Assembly (NCBI RefSeq): GCF_900111795.1
Contig: NZ_FOJQ01000001.1
Span: 1 to 64,000, forward strand
Source of the DNA: Anoxybacillus pushchinoensis
Lineage (GTDB): Bacteria; Bacillota; Bacilli; Bacillales; Anoxybacillaceae
DNA: 64,000 nt
Direction: 5' to 3'
Shown: in pieces, positions 38,563 to 48,794 of the stretch
Layout: every line of letters begins with the position of its first letter
Position numbering within the stretch: the stretch's first letter is position 1
Position numbers and translations under genes: made by a program
The notes under the pieces: model-generated
What the model saw: only the letters and a program-made list of their open reading frames with translations
Databases searched by the model: none
Told to the model about the DNA's origin: nothing

Positions 38563-39819
38563 TTATAAGAAAAATTTTTGAATATCGTTCCATGTCACAA
38601 CAAGCATAAGCAACATAAGAAGGGCGAAGCCAATAAAATGCACAATGCCTTCTTTTTGGCGATCAATCGGCTTTCCACGCAGCGCTTCAAGCGCAAAAAA
38701 CGTTAAGCGGCCACCATCGAGCGCTGGAAGCGGAAGTAAGTTGATAATCCCTAAGTTGATGCTTAAAATCGCTCCCCATTTCATTAAGTAATACACTCCT
38801 GATTGAGCGACTTTATGCGTCGAAACTGCAATACCAACTGGTCCAGATAACATATCGAACGAAAATTTTCCCGTCAGCAAATGACCTAAACCAACAATAA
38901 TCTCCTTTGTCCAATAGTACGTTTCTAGCGCGCCCTGCTTTATAGCACCAACAACTGATTTTTCCATCGGTCCATACACGCCAATTAGTCCAATTGTTTC
39001 TCCTTCAATCGTTTTCTTTTCCGGTGTAACGGTAAGATCGATCATTTCACCGTTGCGATTGATTTGAAATTGGAGCGGTTTTTCTGGACTTTTCCGAATG
39101 ACTGTAACGACATCTGTCCACGAAGACATGGACTGTCCATCGATGGAAATGACAACATCCCCTTGCTTTAACCCAGCTTCACGTGCTGCACCGTCTTCGG
39201 TTAACTCGCCAATGATCGGTTTGTCAACAGGATAACCTTGCAATAGCCCAATAACAATAAAAATGACGAGCGCTAAAATAAAGTTCATTAGCGGGCCAGC
39301 GAAAATAGTCATGGCGCGCTGTCCGAGCGTTTTAGAACCGAATTGACGATCGTACGGCGCAATTTGCATTTCCTCTCTGTCAATGACAAAATACGCTGGG
39401 TCACTTAATTCAAAACGTTGTAAGCGATCATCATCACCTTCATAGCCTTCAATATATAGCTCATGCTCAAAGTCAGCGCGCTCCACTTCAATGATTTTGG
39501 CATCTGGATATTCATCTTTATGATTGACGATTACTTTTTTCACTTTGCCTTCCGAGTCAAACAATAATCCGACAACTTGACCGCGCTTAACGTCCATCAT
39601 CTCCGGATCTTCACCGGCCATGCGGACGAAACCACCGAGTGGAAGTAAGCGAATCGTATATGTCGTTTCCCCTTTTTTCATGGAAAACACTTTTGGGCCG
39701 AATCCAATCGCAAACTCACGGCATAAAATACCAGCCCGCTTAGCGAAAATAAAGTGACCTAACTCATGAAAAAATACAAGCGCACCAAAAATGATAATAA
39801 AAGCAATAACCGTTTCCAA
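38563..39819 (-). CDS. rseP: Site-2 protease RseP (RasP/YluC)
   Basis: A 418-residue intramembrane zinc protease. The HELGH motif (His18, Glu19, His22) lies in the first helix, a PDZ domain at about 195-280 (EAGLKQGDVVISIDGQSM), and the second metal site LPLPALDGGRL in a late helix. In Bacillus it cleaves the anti-sigma factor RsiW and FtsL remnants. I choose TTG 39819 (aaaggtgg 8 bases upstream, giving the family's short METVIAFIII start); the GTG at 39831 lies within the site. Confidence 0.94.
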   Translation of the reverse strand: METVIAFIIIFGALVFFHELGHFIFAKRAGILCREFAIGFGPKVFSMKKGETTYTIRLLPLGGFVRMAGEDPEMMDVKRGQVVGLLFDSEGKVKKVIVNHKDEYPDAKIIEVERADFEHELYIEGYEGDDDRLQRFELSDPAYFVIDREEMQIAPYDRQFGSKTLGQRAMTIFAGPLMNFILALVIFIVIGLLQGYPVDKPIIGELTEDGAAREAGLKQGDVVISIDGQSMSSWTDVVTVIRKSPEKPLQFQINRNGEMIDLTVTPEKKTIEGETIGLIGVYGPMEKSVVGAIKQGALETYYWTKEIIVGLGHLLTGKFSFDMLSGPVGIAVSTHKVAQSGVYYLMKWGAILSINLGIINLLPLPALDGGRLTFFALEALRGKPIDRQKEGIVHFIGFALLMLLMLVVTWNDIQKFFL

Positions 39820-39834
39820 CGTTCCAACCACCTT

Positions 39835-40980
39835 TTATATGTGTAGTGATTTTACAAATTGTCGCGTTTCGCGATCAATCATTCGAATCGTGTCAAGATC
39901 CGGATCAGCAATTGGGACATGCCGTTCCATCGCCTGCTCAATGTATTGTTCAATCGCTAAAAACGATATTTGCCCAGCTAAAAAGGCGGCCACTGCTTCT
40001 TCGTTTGCAGCGTTTAACACGGTCGGCATCGTCCCGCCTATTTTTCCTGCCTCATAAGCAAATTGTAAACAACGAAACCGGTTCATGTCCACTTTTTGAA
40101 AATGTAACGTAGCCACTTCTGCTAAGTTTAGTCGCTCGATATGGAGCGGAAAGCGATCTGGATATGTTAATGCATATTGAATGGGCACGCGCATATCTGG
40201 CGTTCCAAGTTGGGCAATGACGCTTCCATCATGAAACTGTACCATGGAATGAATAATGCTTTCTTTATGTAAGAGCACATGAATTTGCTCATACGGTAAG
40301 TGGAACAACCAATGCGCCTCGATGACTTCAAATCCTTTGTTCATCATCGTCGCAGAATCGATCGTAATTTTTGCCCCCATCGACCAATTCGGATGTTTGA
40401 GCGCTTCTGCAACAGTGACATGCTGCAGCTGCTCGCGCGTACGATCGCGAAAACTACCTCCGGATGCGGTCAAAATAATACATTCAACGTTTTTCTGTTT
40501 TTCTCCTTGTAAACATTGAAAAATCGCGGAATGTTCACTATCTATCGGCAAAATCGAGACACCATAGGCAGCGGCGTGCTTCATGACGAGATGACCCGCA
40601 GTAACTAACGTTTCTTTGTTCGCTAATGCGATTGTTTTTCCCGCCTCTATCGCTTTTAACGTAGGCACTAGTCCGACGCTTCCTACAACCGCATTAACGA
40701 CAATATCCGCTTGTTCAACCGTCGCCACCTCAATCAACCCGTCTTCACCGGAAACGATGCGCACACGTCCAATATATTCGCGCTGTAACATGTCTGCATC
40801 TTCTTTTTGAGCGACACATACGATTTTCGGTGAAAATTGTTCAATAATCATTCGAGCCTGTTCAATGTTTCGTCCAGCTGAAAAAGCAACGAGACAAAAC
40901 GCATCACGATGGGCGCGAATGACATCGAGCGTTTGCATCCCGATCGAACCTGTCGCACCTAATAAGCTAATTGCTCGCAA
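39835..40980 (-). CDS. dxr: 1-deoxy-D-xylulose-5-phosphate reductoisomerase
   Basis: A 381-residue NADPH-dependent enzyme, the second step of the methylerythritol phosphate route to isoprenoids. Nucleotide motif [11 protein letters not shown] at the start; the metal and substrate segment [16 protein letters not shown] and [10 protein letters not shown] are clear. TTG 40980 has aaggag 7 bases upstream; the GTG at 40989 overlaps that site. It supplies precursors for UppS two genes upstream. Confidence 0.95.
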   Translation of the reverse strand: MRAISLLGATGSIGMQTLDVIRAHRDAFCLVAFSAGRNIEQARMIIEQFSPKIVCVAQKEDADMLQREYIGRVRIVSGEDGLIEVATVEQADIVVNAVVGSVGLVPTLKAIEAGKTIALANKETLVTAGHLVMKHAAAYGVSILPIDSEHSAIFQCLQGEKQKNVECIILTASGGSFRDRTREQLQHVTVAEALKHPNWSMGAKITIDSATMMNKGFEVIEAHWLFHLPYEQIHVLLHKESIIHSMVQFHDGSVIAQLGTPDMRVPIQYALTYPDRFPLHIERLNLAEVATLHFQKVDMNRFRCLQFAYEAGKIGGTMPTVLNAANEEAVAAFLAGQISFLAIEQYIEQAMERHVPIADPDLDTIRMIDRETRQFVKSLHI

Positions 40981-40995
40981 ACTGTTCACTCCTTT

Positions 40996-41763
40996 TTACA
41001 CAATGAGGTAAAACAAATATAAAATCGGTAAAATAAACAGCAAACTGTCGAAACGATCTAAAATGCCGCCGTGCCCTGGTAAAATCGCCCCTGAATCTTT
41101 TACTCCATAGTGGCGTTTAAACGCGGATTCAACTAGATCACCGAGCTGCCCGAAAATAGATAAAATAACGGTTGCAATAAGCAACAAAAGAAACGATGGG
41201 GCAAACGGCGATAGCCACTCATAAACGCTCACAACAAGAAGCGCACATAACACACCGCCTATTGCACCTTCTACCGTTTTATTCGGACTAATATGCTCCC
41301 ATAATTTACGCTTCCCAAACGCCCGACCGATAAAATACGCTCCGCTATCTGTTGCCCAAATTAAAAATAGGGCATAAAAAATATAAGACAATCCTGCTTC
41401 TCGCACTTGTAAAAAGGAATAAAATCCGACGCCTACATATAACAAAGAAGCAATCATAAAACCGGCGTCATCGAACGTAAACGCATTTTTAGATATAACC
41501 GTATAAATAAGCAACAATAAAAGCCCGATGATGAGCATCCATATGTTTATCATATGTTCATATGGATATAAAAAGAGCCATAAAACGAGAAAACTGACGA
41601 CGCTCGGAAACGAAAAGAGCGATATGCGTTTCATACGAATGAGCTCAAATAAACCAACCGTAGCTAACACATACGTTAAAATGAGAAATGGCCATCGGCC
41701 GTATATGACAATAGGTAAAAAGAGCGAAGCTGCAATGATCGCTGTTACAATTCTTTGTTTCAT
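40996..41763 (-). CDS. cdsA: Phosphatidate cytidylyltransferase
   Basis: A 255-residue membrane enzyme with about 7-8 helices that makes CDP-diacylglycerol for phospholipid synthesis. The C-terminal CDS signature is present: FGKRKLWEHISPNKTVEG, then LGDLVESAFKRHYGVKDSG and LPGHGGILDRFDSL. It lies between uppS and dxr with short gaps. Confidence 0.95.
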   Translation of the reverse strand: MKQRIVTAIIAASLFLPIVIYGRWPFLILTYVLATVGLFELIRMKRISLFSFPSVVSFLVLWLFLYPYEHMINIWMLIIGLLLLLIYTVISKNAFTFDDAGFMIASLLYVGVGFYSFLQVREAGLSYIFYALFLIWATDSGAYFIGRAFGKRKLWEHISPNKTVEGAIGGVLCALLVVSVYEWLSPFAPSFLLLLIATVILSIFGQLGDLVESAFKRHYGVKDSGAILPGHGGILDRFDSLLFILPILYLFYLIV

Positions 41764-41769
41764 ATGAAA

Positions 41770-42534
41770 TTATACGCCTCCAAATCGACGGCTTCGTTGC
41801 TGGAATGCATGTACCGCCTGTAAAAAATGTTGCTCTGTAAAATCTGGCCATAATACATCTGTAAACCAAAACTCCGTATAAGCTAACTGCCAAAGCATAA
41901 AATTACTTAACCGAATTTCCCCGCTTGTACGAATGAGTAAATCCGGATCAGGCAAATCGTTTGTCATCAAATACAAATGGAACAACTGCTCATCGACATC
42001 GTTTACTTCAATCGTTCCGCTTTGAATATCAGCAACGAGCTTTTGTACCGCATGTACAATTTCTGCGCGACTTCCGTAGTTTAGCGCAAAGTTTAAAATT
42101 AAACCTGTATTTTGCTTCGTTTCTTCGATCGCTTTTTCAACTGCACGTAACGTATGTAAAGGTAGTTCATCTTTATGTCCCATCACGCGTACTTGCACGT
42201 TTTCGGCGATGAGCTCAGGTAAAAATGTGTTTAAAAATTGTTCAGGCAATTGCATTAAATAGTCAACTTCTGTTTTTGGCCTTTTCCAATTTTCCGTCGA
42301 AAATGCGTATAGCGTCAACACTTTTACACCTAGCTCGTTCGCAAAGCGCGTAATTTTTCGCACCGTCTGCATCCCTTCGTAATGTCCAGCCATACGTGGC
42401 AACGCGCGTTTTTTCGCCCAACGTCCATTTCCATCCATAATGATCGCCACATGCACCGGAATTGGCCCTTGTAAAATGGATTGTTTTGAACTTACTTCTT
42501 CTTCGTTTTTCCATCTTTTTATTTTTTCAAACAT
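41770..42534 (-). CDS. uppS: Undecaprenyl pyrophosphate synthase
   Basis: A 254-residue cis-prenyltransferase making the C55 lipid carrier for peptidoglycan. The active-site motif IIMDGNGRWAKKR and the LTLYAFSTENWKRP and RTSGEIRLSNFMLWQLAYTE segments are all present. It is the first gene after the frr terminator, so it probably starts the uppS-cdsA-dxr-rseP-proS transcript. Confidence 0.96.
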   Translation of the reverse strand: MFEKIKRWKNEEEVSSKQSILQGPIPVHVAIIMDGNGRWAKKRALPRMAGHYEGMQTVRKITRFANELGVKVLTLYAFSTENWKRPKTEVDYLMQLPEQFLNTFLPELIAENVQVRVMGHKDELPLHTLRAVEKAIEETKQNTGLILNFALNYGSRAEIVHAVQKLVADIQSGTIEVNDVDEQLFHLYLMTNDLPDPDLLIRTSGEIRLSNFMLWQLAYTEFWFTDVLWPDFTEQHFLQAVHAFQQRSRRFGGV

Positions 42535-42591
42535 TAGCGCGTGTCCTCCAGCTTTCGTCCATCGTGATTAGGCTGTGCGCCCTATTTCGTA

Positions 42592-42597
42592 ATTATA
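42592..42597 (-). promoter_or_regulatory. Probable -10 box of the uppS operon promoter
   Basis: A perfect TATAAT (minus strand) lies immediately after the frr terminator and about 60 bases before uppS. The -35 would fall inside the terminator stem and is not a good match, so the promoter is only tentative. Confidence 0.35.
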
Positions 42598-42598
42598 G

Positions 42599-42626
42599 CA
42601 AAAAACCCTCTATAAACATAGAGGGA
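42599..42626 (-). terminator. Rho-independent terminator of frr
   Basis: The 8-bp stem ccctctat/atagaggg with a 4-base loop is followed by six T on the minus strand, directly after the frr stop. Confidence 0.9.
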
Positions 42627-42627
42627 C

Positions 42628-43179
42628 TTATACTTCCATAATTTCTTTCTCTTTTTCTTTCGTAATCGCATCAATTTTTGCAATGTGGTCATCCGTTAAT
42701 TTTTGAATGTCTTCTGTATACCCACGCAATTCATCTTCCGTAATGTCGCCGTTTTTCTCTAACTTTTTCAACTCGTCATTTGCATCGCGACGGATGTTGC
42801 GCACAGCAACTTTCGCTTCTTCTGCATATTTTTTCACGAGCTTCACAAGTTCACGACGACGCTCTTCAGTGAGCGGTGGAATTGCGATGCGAATGACTGA
42901 ACCGTCATTTGAAGGTGTAAGTCCTAAATCTGATGCTAAAATGGCTTTTTCGATTTCTTTTAATACCGATTTGTCATACGGCTGAATGACAAGAAGACGC
43001 GCTTCTGGCACTTGAATACCTGCTAACTGAATAATCGGTGTTGGCATGCCATAATAATCAACTGTAATTTTTTCTAACAAAGCAGGATTTGCTCGTCCAG
43101 CACGAACCGTTGCGAGTTCACGAGAAAACGCTTGTACAGCTTTATCCATTTTTTCTTTCGCATTCGTTAATACTTGCAT
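42628..43179 (-). CDS. frr: Ribosome recycling factor
   Basis: A 183-residue tRNA-mimicking factor that splits ribosomes after termination, two residues shorter than many family members. It begins [20 protein letters not shown] and contains [12 protein letters not shown] and [16 protein letters not shown]. It follows pyrH with almost no gap and ends the rpsB-tsf-pyrH-frr group at a clear terminator. Confidence 0.96.
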   Translation of the reverse strand: MQVLTNAKEKMDKAVQAFSRELATVRAGRANPALLEKITVDYYGMPTPIIQLAGIQVPEARLLVIQPYDKSVLKEIEKAILASDLGLTPSNDGSVIRIAIPPLTEERRRELVKLVKKYAEEAKVAVRNIRRDANDELKKLEKNGDITEDELRGYTEDIQKLTDDHIAKIDAITKEKEKEIMEV

Positions 43180-43180
43180 C

Positions 43181-43903
43181 TTATTTCCCCCTTACAATTG
43201 TTCCAATATTTTCGCCTAATACAGCACGTTTAATATTTCCTTCTTCCATAATCGAGAAAACGATAAGTGGAATATCGTTATCCATACATAGCGAGGAAGC
43301 GGTGGAATCCATCACACCTAACCCTTGTTTAATTACATCTAAGTAAGATAATTCATCGTACTTGAACGCATTTTTATCGACTTTTGGATCGGCACTATAC
43401 ACGCCGTCTACGTTGTTTTTCGCCATTAAAATAACGTCCGCTTCAATTTCTGCCGCACGAAGCGCAGCTGTCGTATCTGTTGAAAAATATGGATTTCCTG
43501 TGCCTGCCGCGAAAATGACGACACGTTTTTTCTCTAAATGACGAATGGCTCTTCTACGAATGTACGGCTCTGCCACTTGACGCATTTCAATAGACGTTTG
43601 TACACGTGTTTGTACACCGAGTTGCTCTAAGCTATCTTGTAGGGCGAGCGAGTTCATCACCGTTGCTAACATGCCCATATAATCCGCTGTGGCACGATCC
43701 ATCCCCATTTCGCTACCAACTTTTCCGCGCCAAATATTTCCGCCGCCAACAACGACAGCAACTTCGACTCCAAGTTCAGCTACTTCTTTCACTTGCTGGG
43801 CAATCGATTTAATGACCGCTGGATTAATCCCGAAGCCTTGATCACCAGCTAACGCTTCACCACTTAGTTTTAAAACGACACGTTTATACTTTGGGCTTTT
43901 CAT
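43181..43903 (-). CDS. pyrH: UMP kinase
   Basis: A 240-residue amino-acid-kinase-fold enzyme ([34 protein letters not shown]) that phosphorylates UMP to UDP. It is hexameric and typically activated by GTP and inhibited by UTP. It lies between tsf and frr in the conserved order. Confidence 0.96.
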   Translation of the reverse strand: MKSPKYKRVVLKLSGEALAGDQGFGINPAVIKSIAQQVKEVAELGVEVAVVVGGGNIWRGKVGSEMGMDRATADYMGMLATVMNSLALQDSLEQLGVQTRVQTSIEMRQVAEPYIRRRAIRHLEKKRVVIFAAGTGNPYFSTDTTAALRAAEIEADVILMAKNNVDGVYSADPKVDKNAFKYDELSYLDVIKQGLGVMDSTASSLCMDNDIPLIVFSIMEEGNIKRAVLGENIGTIVRGK

Positions 43904-43926
43904 TTTAAACCTCCATACCGTTCTTT

Positions 43927-43958
43927 AAAAATAGGGAACACACATGTGTTCCCTATTT
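43927..43958 (-). terminator. Rho-independent terminator of tsf
   Basis: The stem atagggaacac/gtgttccctat (11 bp, 4-base loop) ends in T residues on the minus strand, just after the tsf stop. Confidence 0.85.
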
Positions 43959-43964
43959 GCTTCC

Positions 43965-44846
43965 TTACTTACGAACTTGGCTCATAACTTCTTCAGCGAA
44001 GTTATCTTGACGTTTTTCAATTCCTTCGCCTACTTCGTAACGGATGAAGCTTTTCACCGTTGCGCCATTTGATTCTACAAATTGACGCACTTTCACATCT
44101 GGATTTTTGACGAAGCTTTGCTCAAGCAAGCAAATATCCTCAAAGAATTTGCCTAAACGACCTTCAACCATTTTTTCAACGATGTTTTCCGGTTTCCCTT
44201 CGTTTAATGCTTGCTGTTTTAACACTTCACGCTCACGAGCAATTTCATCCGCAGATACTTCATCGCGAGAAACGTATTTTGGATTAATTGCTGCAACGTG
44301 CATCGCTACATCTTTTGCCACGTCGCTATTTGTTGTACCTTCTAATACAGTTAATACGCCGATGCGGCCTCCCATGTGTAAGTATGCACCGAACGCTGCA
44401 TTGTCGCCTTTTTCTACAACTGCAAAACGACGTAACGTAATTTTCTCACCAATTTTAGCAATCGCTGCGTTAATGTGCTCTTCTACTGTTACACCGTTGT
44501 CCATTTTTTGTTGTAGCGCTTCTTCTACTGTTGCAGGCTTATGCTTTAATAAATGCGCTGCTAATTCTTTAACTAACGTTTTAAATCCTTCGTTTTTCGC
44601 AACGAAATCTGTTTCAGAGTTTACTTCTAAAATGACTGCTGTATTGCCGTCAACCTCGATTAACGTTGTTCCTTCAGCGGCGATGCGATCGGCTTTTTTC
44701 GCAGCTTTCGCCATTCCTTTTTCACGAAGCCAGTCAATTGCTTTTTCCATATCTCCGTTTGTTTCTGTTAACGCCTTTTTGCAGTCCATCATTCCTGCGC
44801 CTGTTTTTTCGCGCAACTCTTTTACCATTTGAGCAGTAATTGCCAT
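43965..44846 (-). CDS. tsf: Elongation factor Ts
   Basis: A 294-residue nucleotide exchange factor for EF-Tu. N-terminal UBA-like domain [26 protein letters not shown], then the core with [19 protein letters not shown] 44846 has aggagg 9 bases upstream; the longer open frame to 44954 would cross the rpsB terminator. Second gene after rpsB. Confidence 0.96.
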   Translation of the reverse strand: MAITAQMVKELREKTGAGMMDCKKALTETNGDMEKAIDWLREKGMAKAAKKADRIAAEGTTLIEVDGNTAVILEVNSETDFVAKNEGFKTLVKELAAHLLKHKPATVEEALQQKMDNGVTVEEHINAAIAKIGEKITLRRFAVVEKGDNAAFGAYLHMGGRIGVLTVLEGTTNSDVAKDVAMHVAAINPKYVSRDEVSADEIAREREVLKQQALNEGKPENIVEKMVEGRLGKFFEDICLLEQSFVKNPDVKVRQFVESNGATVKSFIRYEVGEGIEKRQDNFAEEVMSQVRK

Positions 44847-44917
44847 GTTCAACATCCTCCTTTTTATATGTACAAAATCGTATGTACAGCTTGTAAATAT
44901 AGTATGCCTGATTTTCT

Positions 44918-44958
44918 TAAAAAAAGGTGATAAAAGGCTTCCCCCTCTTATCACCTTT
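44918..44958 (-). terminator. Terminator/attenuator between rpsB and tsf
   Basis: The 11-bp stem aaaggtgataa/ttatcaccttt is followed by seven T on the minus strand, just after the rpsB stop. As tsf follows without an evident new promoter, partial read-through is likely, lowering EF-Ts relative to S2. Confidence 0.8.
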
Positions 44959-44965
44959 CACATGC

Positions 44966-45676
<711 letters not shown>

Positions 45677-45703
45677 TCATCCTCCTACACGGTTTTTTCC
45701 TCC

Positions 45704-45774
45704 GCTCATGTCATTTTTAAGCAAGACTGCAAAGCAGCACCGTTGCTTAAATCGATGAGCGTGTGTATTCACAC
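45704..45774 (-). promoter_or_regulatory. Structured 5' leader of rpsB
   Basis: Two folded elements are visible on the minus strand. The first is a small hairpin GTGTG-AATA-CACAC (45761-45774). The second is a nested structure: GCTCAT/ATGAGC (45704-45709 with 45755-45760) encloses a 9-bp helix ttgcttaaa/tttaagcaa (45716-45724 with 45743-45751), which encloses ctgc-aaa-gcag (45727-45737). It lies between the promoter and the ribosome-binding site, the usual place for a ribosomal-protein autoregulatory leader. Function is inferred. Confidence 0.5.
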
Positions 45775-45782
45775 CAAATAGA

Positions 45783-45811
45783 ACTATATCACAATTAAAA
45801 AGCACATTCAA
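45783..45811 (-). promoter_or_regulatory. Sigma-A promoter of rpsB
   Basis: On the minus strand, -35 TTGAAT (45806-45811) and -10 TATAGT (45783-45788) are separated by exactly 17 bases, with a TG one base before the -10. It abuts the swrB stop codon. Confidence 0.75.
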
Positions 45812-46246
45812 CTACTTTTGGTGAAATTTAAGCAAAAGCTCCATTTCTGTCTTGCCACGTTTTAACGCTTTCGCTATTTCGTCGATCGTTTTTCCTTGTT
45901 GTTGAAGCTTTAATGCTTCCGAAACGAGCGATTCAAGCGATTGCTCTCCATTTCGCTTAGCTGTCGATAGTTCCACTCGATCGACCACTTGTTCGATCGG
46001 CAGCGAAGGAGGCGCTTCTTTTTTCTTTTGACGAACAGCCGATGATGTAATTTGTTTAACAAATCGTTCGTTCTCTTCTTTAAACTGCATTAAATATGTC
46101 GTCATCATCGTTTCCATTTCGCGAAGCCATTTTTCTTGCTCTTTTTCTGTTTCTTTCATTTTCATCCACTTTAACGATAAAAGAATAATGAGAAAGAGCG
46201 AAATGCCGTGCAAAACGAAGCTGATCATCCATAAAAACGTCGTCAT
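45812..46246 (-). CDS. swrB: Swarming motility protein SwrB (YlxL)
   Basis: A 144-residue one-pass membrane protein: N-terminal helix MTTFLWMISFVLHGISLFLI, then a charged coiled-coil-like stretch, and a C-terminal helix-turn-helix-like end (SLVSEALKLQQQGKTIDEIAKALKRGKTEMELLLKF). In B. subtilis SwrB promotes maturation of the flagellar basal body and export gate. It is shorter than the B. subtilis protein (recalled about 167). ATG 46246 follows aagaggg; the open frame to 46384 overlaps the preceding gene. Last gene of the fla/che operon. Confidence 0.85.
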   Translation of the reverse strand: MTTFLWMISFVLHGISLFLIILLSLKWMKMKETEKEQEKWLREMETMMTTYLMQFKEENERFVKQITSSAVRQKKKEAPPSLPIEQVVDRVELSTAKRNGEQSLESLVSEALKLQQQGKTIDEIAKALKRGKTEMELLLKFHQK

Positions 46247-46256
46247 AACATCCCTC

Positions 46257-46514
46257 TTATCCAATGAAGTCAATGTGTGTCCCTTTGTAAGGGTGTTTGC
46301 TCTTTTCTTTTTTTTCATTATGTTTTTTCCATTTTGTTTGTTCGCTTCGTTCAGCTTTCGTGACTTGTTGCCGAATGCGCTCATCTTGTTTTTTTATCTC
46401 TGCTGCAAGCTGTTGTTGAGCAAGCTGTCCGTACTGTTGCATATGTTCTTGCCATTTTCCGAGCTCATGCGTTTTCGGCAACGCGACTTGCAATTCGACG
46501 AGTTTGAAGCTCAT
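46257..46514 (-). CDS. Small basic, coiled-coil-like protein between sigD and swrB
   Basis: An 85-residue protein, MSFKLVELQVALPKTHELGK at its start and YKGTHIDFIG at its end, with a Lys/Gln/Glu-rich helical middle likely to form a coiled coil. No membrane segment or signal. I do not recognise a family. ATG 46514 has aaggaagtg at good spacing; 46532 is an alternative. Its place inside the fla/che operon, with 10-55 base gaps on each side, makes a motility-related role likely. In B. subtilis, as I recall, sigD is followed directly by swrB. Confidence 0.7.
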   Translation of the reverse strand: MSFKLVELQVALPKTHELGKWQEHMQQYGQLAQQQLAAEIKKQDERIRQQVTKAERSEQTKWKKHNEKKEKSKHPYKGTHIDFIG

Positions 46515-46569
46515 ATTTGTCACTTCCTTCATAAAATTGATGAAGGACTGCCATCATTACATAGCTTGC

Positions 46570-47301
46570 TCAATCAATCAATTTGCGCATTTTAAATAAT
46601 GCTTTAGCGTGAATTTGGGAAATACGCGACGTTGACAGCCCCATAATATGCCCGATTTCTGTGAACGTCAATTCTTCTTTGTAAAATAAGCTAACGACTA
46701 ATTGTTCTTTTTCATTTAGTTGTTGAATGACGTTTGCTAGTTGTGCAATTTGCTCCTCACGCAATATATGTTCTTCAGGCGATGGCGATTGATCGTCACG
46801 AACGGTAAATGACATATGTTCGTCATCATCATCAAACGGCCGTTCATCAAGCGATAAGATGTGAGCGAAAAATTGTTCGCTCATGACAGCATACACTTCA
46901 TCTTCTGGCATGTTTAACGCCCCAGCAACTTCTTTAGCACTTACCTCACGCATGTACGTTTGTTGCAGCTGTTCGATCGTTGCTTCAATTTTTTTTGCCT
47001 TTTCTCGCACGCTGCGCGGAAGCCAATCTTCTTTCCGCAATCCATCTAAAATCGCTCCACGAATACGGAATGAAGCGTACGTATCAAATTTCAAATCGCG
47101 TGAAGGATCAAATTTTTCAAGCGCATCGTACAAGCCGAGCAAAGCTAAACTTTTCAATTCTTCTTTCCTCACGCTTTTCGGAAGGGATGAAGCGATACGT
47201 TGGACGTGATAATCAACAAGCGGCATATATTTTTCAATGAGTTGATCGCCCGCTTCTCGATCGCGAGCGTCTATCCACTTTTGCCAGCATTGTTCAATCA
47301 T
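46570..47301 (-). CDS. sigD: RNA polymerase sigma factor SigD (flagellar FliA type)
   Basis: A 243-residue sigma factor for late flagellar, chemotaxis and autolysin genes. Region 2 has KFDPSRDLKFDTYASFRIRGAI and GLRKEDWLPRSVREKA; region 4 ends with FTEIGHIMGLSTSRISQIHAKALF. Its position near the 3' end of the fla/che operon is conserved and in B. subtilis makes sigD level a switch between swimming and chaining cells. Strong site agggggg before the ATG. Confidence 0.96.
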   Translation of the reverse strand: MIEQCWQKWIDARDREAGDQLIEKYMPLVDYHVQRIASSLPKSVRKEELKSLALLGLYDALEKFDPSRDLKFDTYASFRIRGAILDGLRKEDWLPRSVREKAKKIEATIEQLQQTYMREVSAKEVAGALNMPEDEVYAVMSEQFFAHILSLDERPFDDDDEHMSFTVRDDQSPSPEEHILREEQIAQLANVIQQLNEKEQLVVSLFYKEELTFTEIGHIMGLSTSRISQIHAKALFKMRKLID

Positions 47302-47344
47302 ATCATCCCCCCTAGGTGAAAAGGTAGCCTACAACGTTTGAAAT

Positions 47345-47659
47345 TTATTTTTCTTCATGGCTTAACAGTTGACGAATATATTGCGCCACTTCTTGTTGCT
47401 CTTCTTCGCTCAAGCCTTCAATCATTTGCTCTACATGTTCATCATTTCGTTCCTTCCGTGAAACGTCTAGAGTGGATTCATCTTTTTGAATAAAGGCGAC
47501 CATCCAGCGAATGACAAAAGCAAAAATAAAGAAAATAGCAAATGTGAGAAAAGCGCGCACGATAGACGTCCATATGCTATTTTGCAACAACGAAGAAAAG
47601 AAGGCGATCATACAGCCGAATAAGGCAAAAACAATGTTAAATTTCCACGTGCCAGCCAT
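47345..47659 (-). CDS. Two-helix membrane protein of unknown function between cheD and sigD
   Basis: A 104-residue protein with two hydrophobic segments (FNIVFALFGCMIAFFSSLL and IVRAFLTFAIFFIFAFVIRW) and an acidic, soluble C-terminal tail (about 60-104, GLSEEEQQEVAQYIRQLL). I do not recognise a family. Its start overlaps the cheD stop and sigD follows after about 45 bases, so it is part of the operon. A role in motility or in anchoring a partner at the membrane is inferred only from context. Confidence 0.75.
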   Translation of the reverse strand: MAGTWKFNIVFALFGCMIAFFSSLLQNSIWTSIVRAFLTFAIFFIFAFVIRWMVAFIQKDESTLDVSRKERNDEHVEQMIEGLSEEEQQEVAQYIRQLLSHEEK

Positions 47660-48162
47660 TACATTTCCCGTACCCCTTGATTTACTGTCCGGATTAGCAA
47701 TATGCCTGTTTTCGGATGAAATTCAATCGTCCGTCCACTACTTCCTCCGACGTCTTCAGCGACGATTGGGATGCGGAAACGTTGAAGCTGTTCGCGGACA
47801 GCTTCAACGTTGCGCGGCCCAATGCGCATCATATCTGTCGTTCCTGTTCGAAATTGAAACATTTGCGCACCGCCGGCCATTTTCGCTTTTAAATGTCCGT
47901 TTCGTCCTCCTGACCCGATGACGCGACGTATTAACTCTTCGATCGCCGTGTCGGCATATTTCGCTACGTTCATTTGCTCGGATTTTGCTAACGACGAATC
48001 TGGCAACATGACATGCGCCATCCCTGCCACTTCTTTTGCTAAGTCGTACACGACAACCCCAACGCATGAGCCGAGTCCGCATGTACGAATGACATATGGC
48101 GCTTTCACCACGTTCATGTCAGCAATTCCGACTTTAACTACATGAACAATTTCACTCATCAT
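47659..48162 (-). CDS. cheD: Chemoreceptor glutamine deamidase CheD
   Basis: A 167-residue enzyme with the conserved catalytic Cys in [14 protein letters not shown] and the His segment [10 protein letters not shown]. It deamidates receptor glutamines and binds CheC, raising CheC phosphatase activity. ATG 48162 has aggtg upstream; the gene overlaps cheC by about 11 bases, matching the functional pairing. Confidence 0.94.
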   Translation of the reverse strand: MMSEIVHVVKVGIADMNVVKAPYVIRTCGLGSCVGVVVYDLAKEVAGMAHVMLPDSSLAKSEQMNVAKYADTAIEELIRRVIGSGGRNGHLKAKMAGGAQMFQFRTGTTDMMRIGPRNVEAVREQLQRFRIPIVAEDVGGSSGRTIEFHPKTGILLIRTVNQGVREM

Positions 48163-48793
48163 GTTCCACACCTAAAGACTGAAAGATGATACGAAACGAT
48201 TCTGGGTCAGGAAGTAAGAAAAAGTGGCCATTTACACGATCATTCGGCTGATGCTCCTCATGAATTGCCGTATCCACGACAATGACATGATCGCCGACGC
48301 GCGACATTTCAATTAATCCATAGCTTAAAATCGCTCCGATCATATCAATGCTAAGCGCTGGAACAGATGGATATAAATTTAAGTTTGTAAAATCGGATAA
48401 AGATGATAAATATGAGCCAGCTAAAATGTTGCCAAGCTCCTGCAAAGCAGAAAGCGACAACTCCGAACAATCTTGTTCAAGTTTAAATTGTTCATCACCA
48501 ATCATTTGTCGAATAAACCGTTCCGCTTGTTCAAGCGATAACACGAAAAACATGTTGCCAGGCGCATCTCCTTCGATGCGCAAAAAAACGGCAGCAACGA
48601 CATTATCAGCTCCACCGACAATGTCCATCATTTCATCAAATGAAATGATGCGCACATCTGGAATCGTCATTTCTATTCTTTTATTTAGCAACTGTGATAA
48701 CGCTGTTGCTGCATGGCCCGCTCCAATATTTCCAATCTCTTTTAATATGTCCATATGGACGGCACTCATCCGTTCAAAATATGACATGGACAA
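48152..48793 (-). CDS. cheC: CheY-P phosphatase CheC
   Basis: A 213-residue protein with two copies of the CheC/FliY/CheX active-site motif: [18 protein letters not shown] near the N-terminus and [19 protein letters not shown] in the middle (each with the E-x-x-N pair). It dephosphorylates CheY-P as part of adaptation. The start is TTG 48793 (aaagga close upstream) or ATG 48787; the difference is two residues. Confidence 0.94.
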   Translation of the reverse strand: MSMSYFERMSAVHMDILKEIGNIGAGHAATALSQLLNKRIEMTIPDVRIISFDEMMDIVGGADNVVAAVFLRIEGDAPGNMFFVLSLEQAERFIRQMIGDEQFKLEQDCSELSLSALQELGNILAGSYLSSLSDFTNLNLYPSVPALSIDMIGAILSYGLIEMSRVGDHVIVVDTAIHEEHQPNDRVNGHFFLLPDPESFRIIFQSLGVEHDE

Positions 48794-48794
48794 A

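Noticed and set aside
44107-44832. A 241-codon plus-strand frame opposite tsf
   Set aside because: Antisense shadow of the conserved EF-Ts gene, Ser/Phe-rich with no family; long only because of codon bias in tsf.
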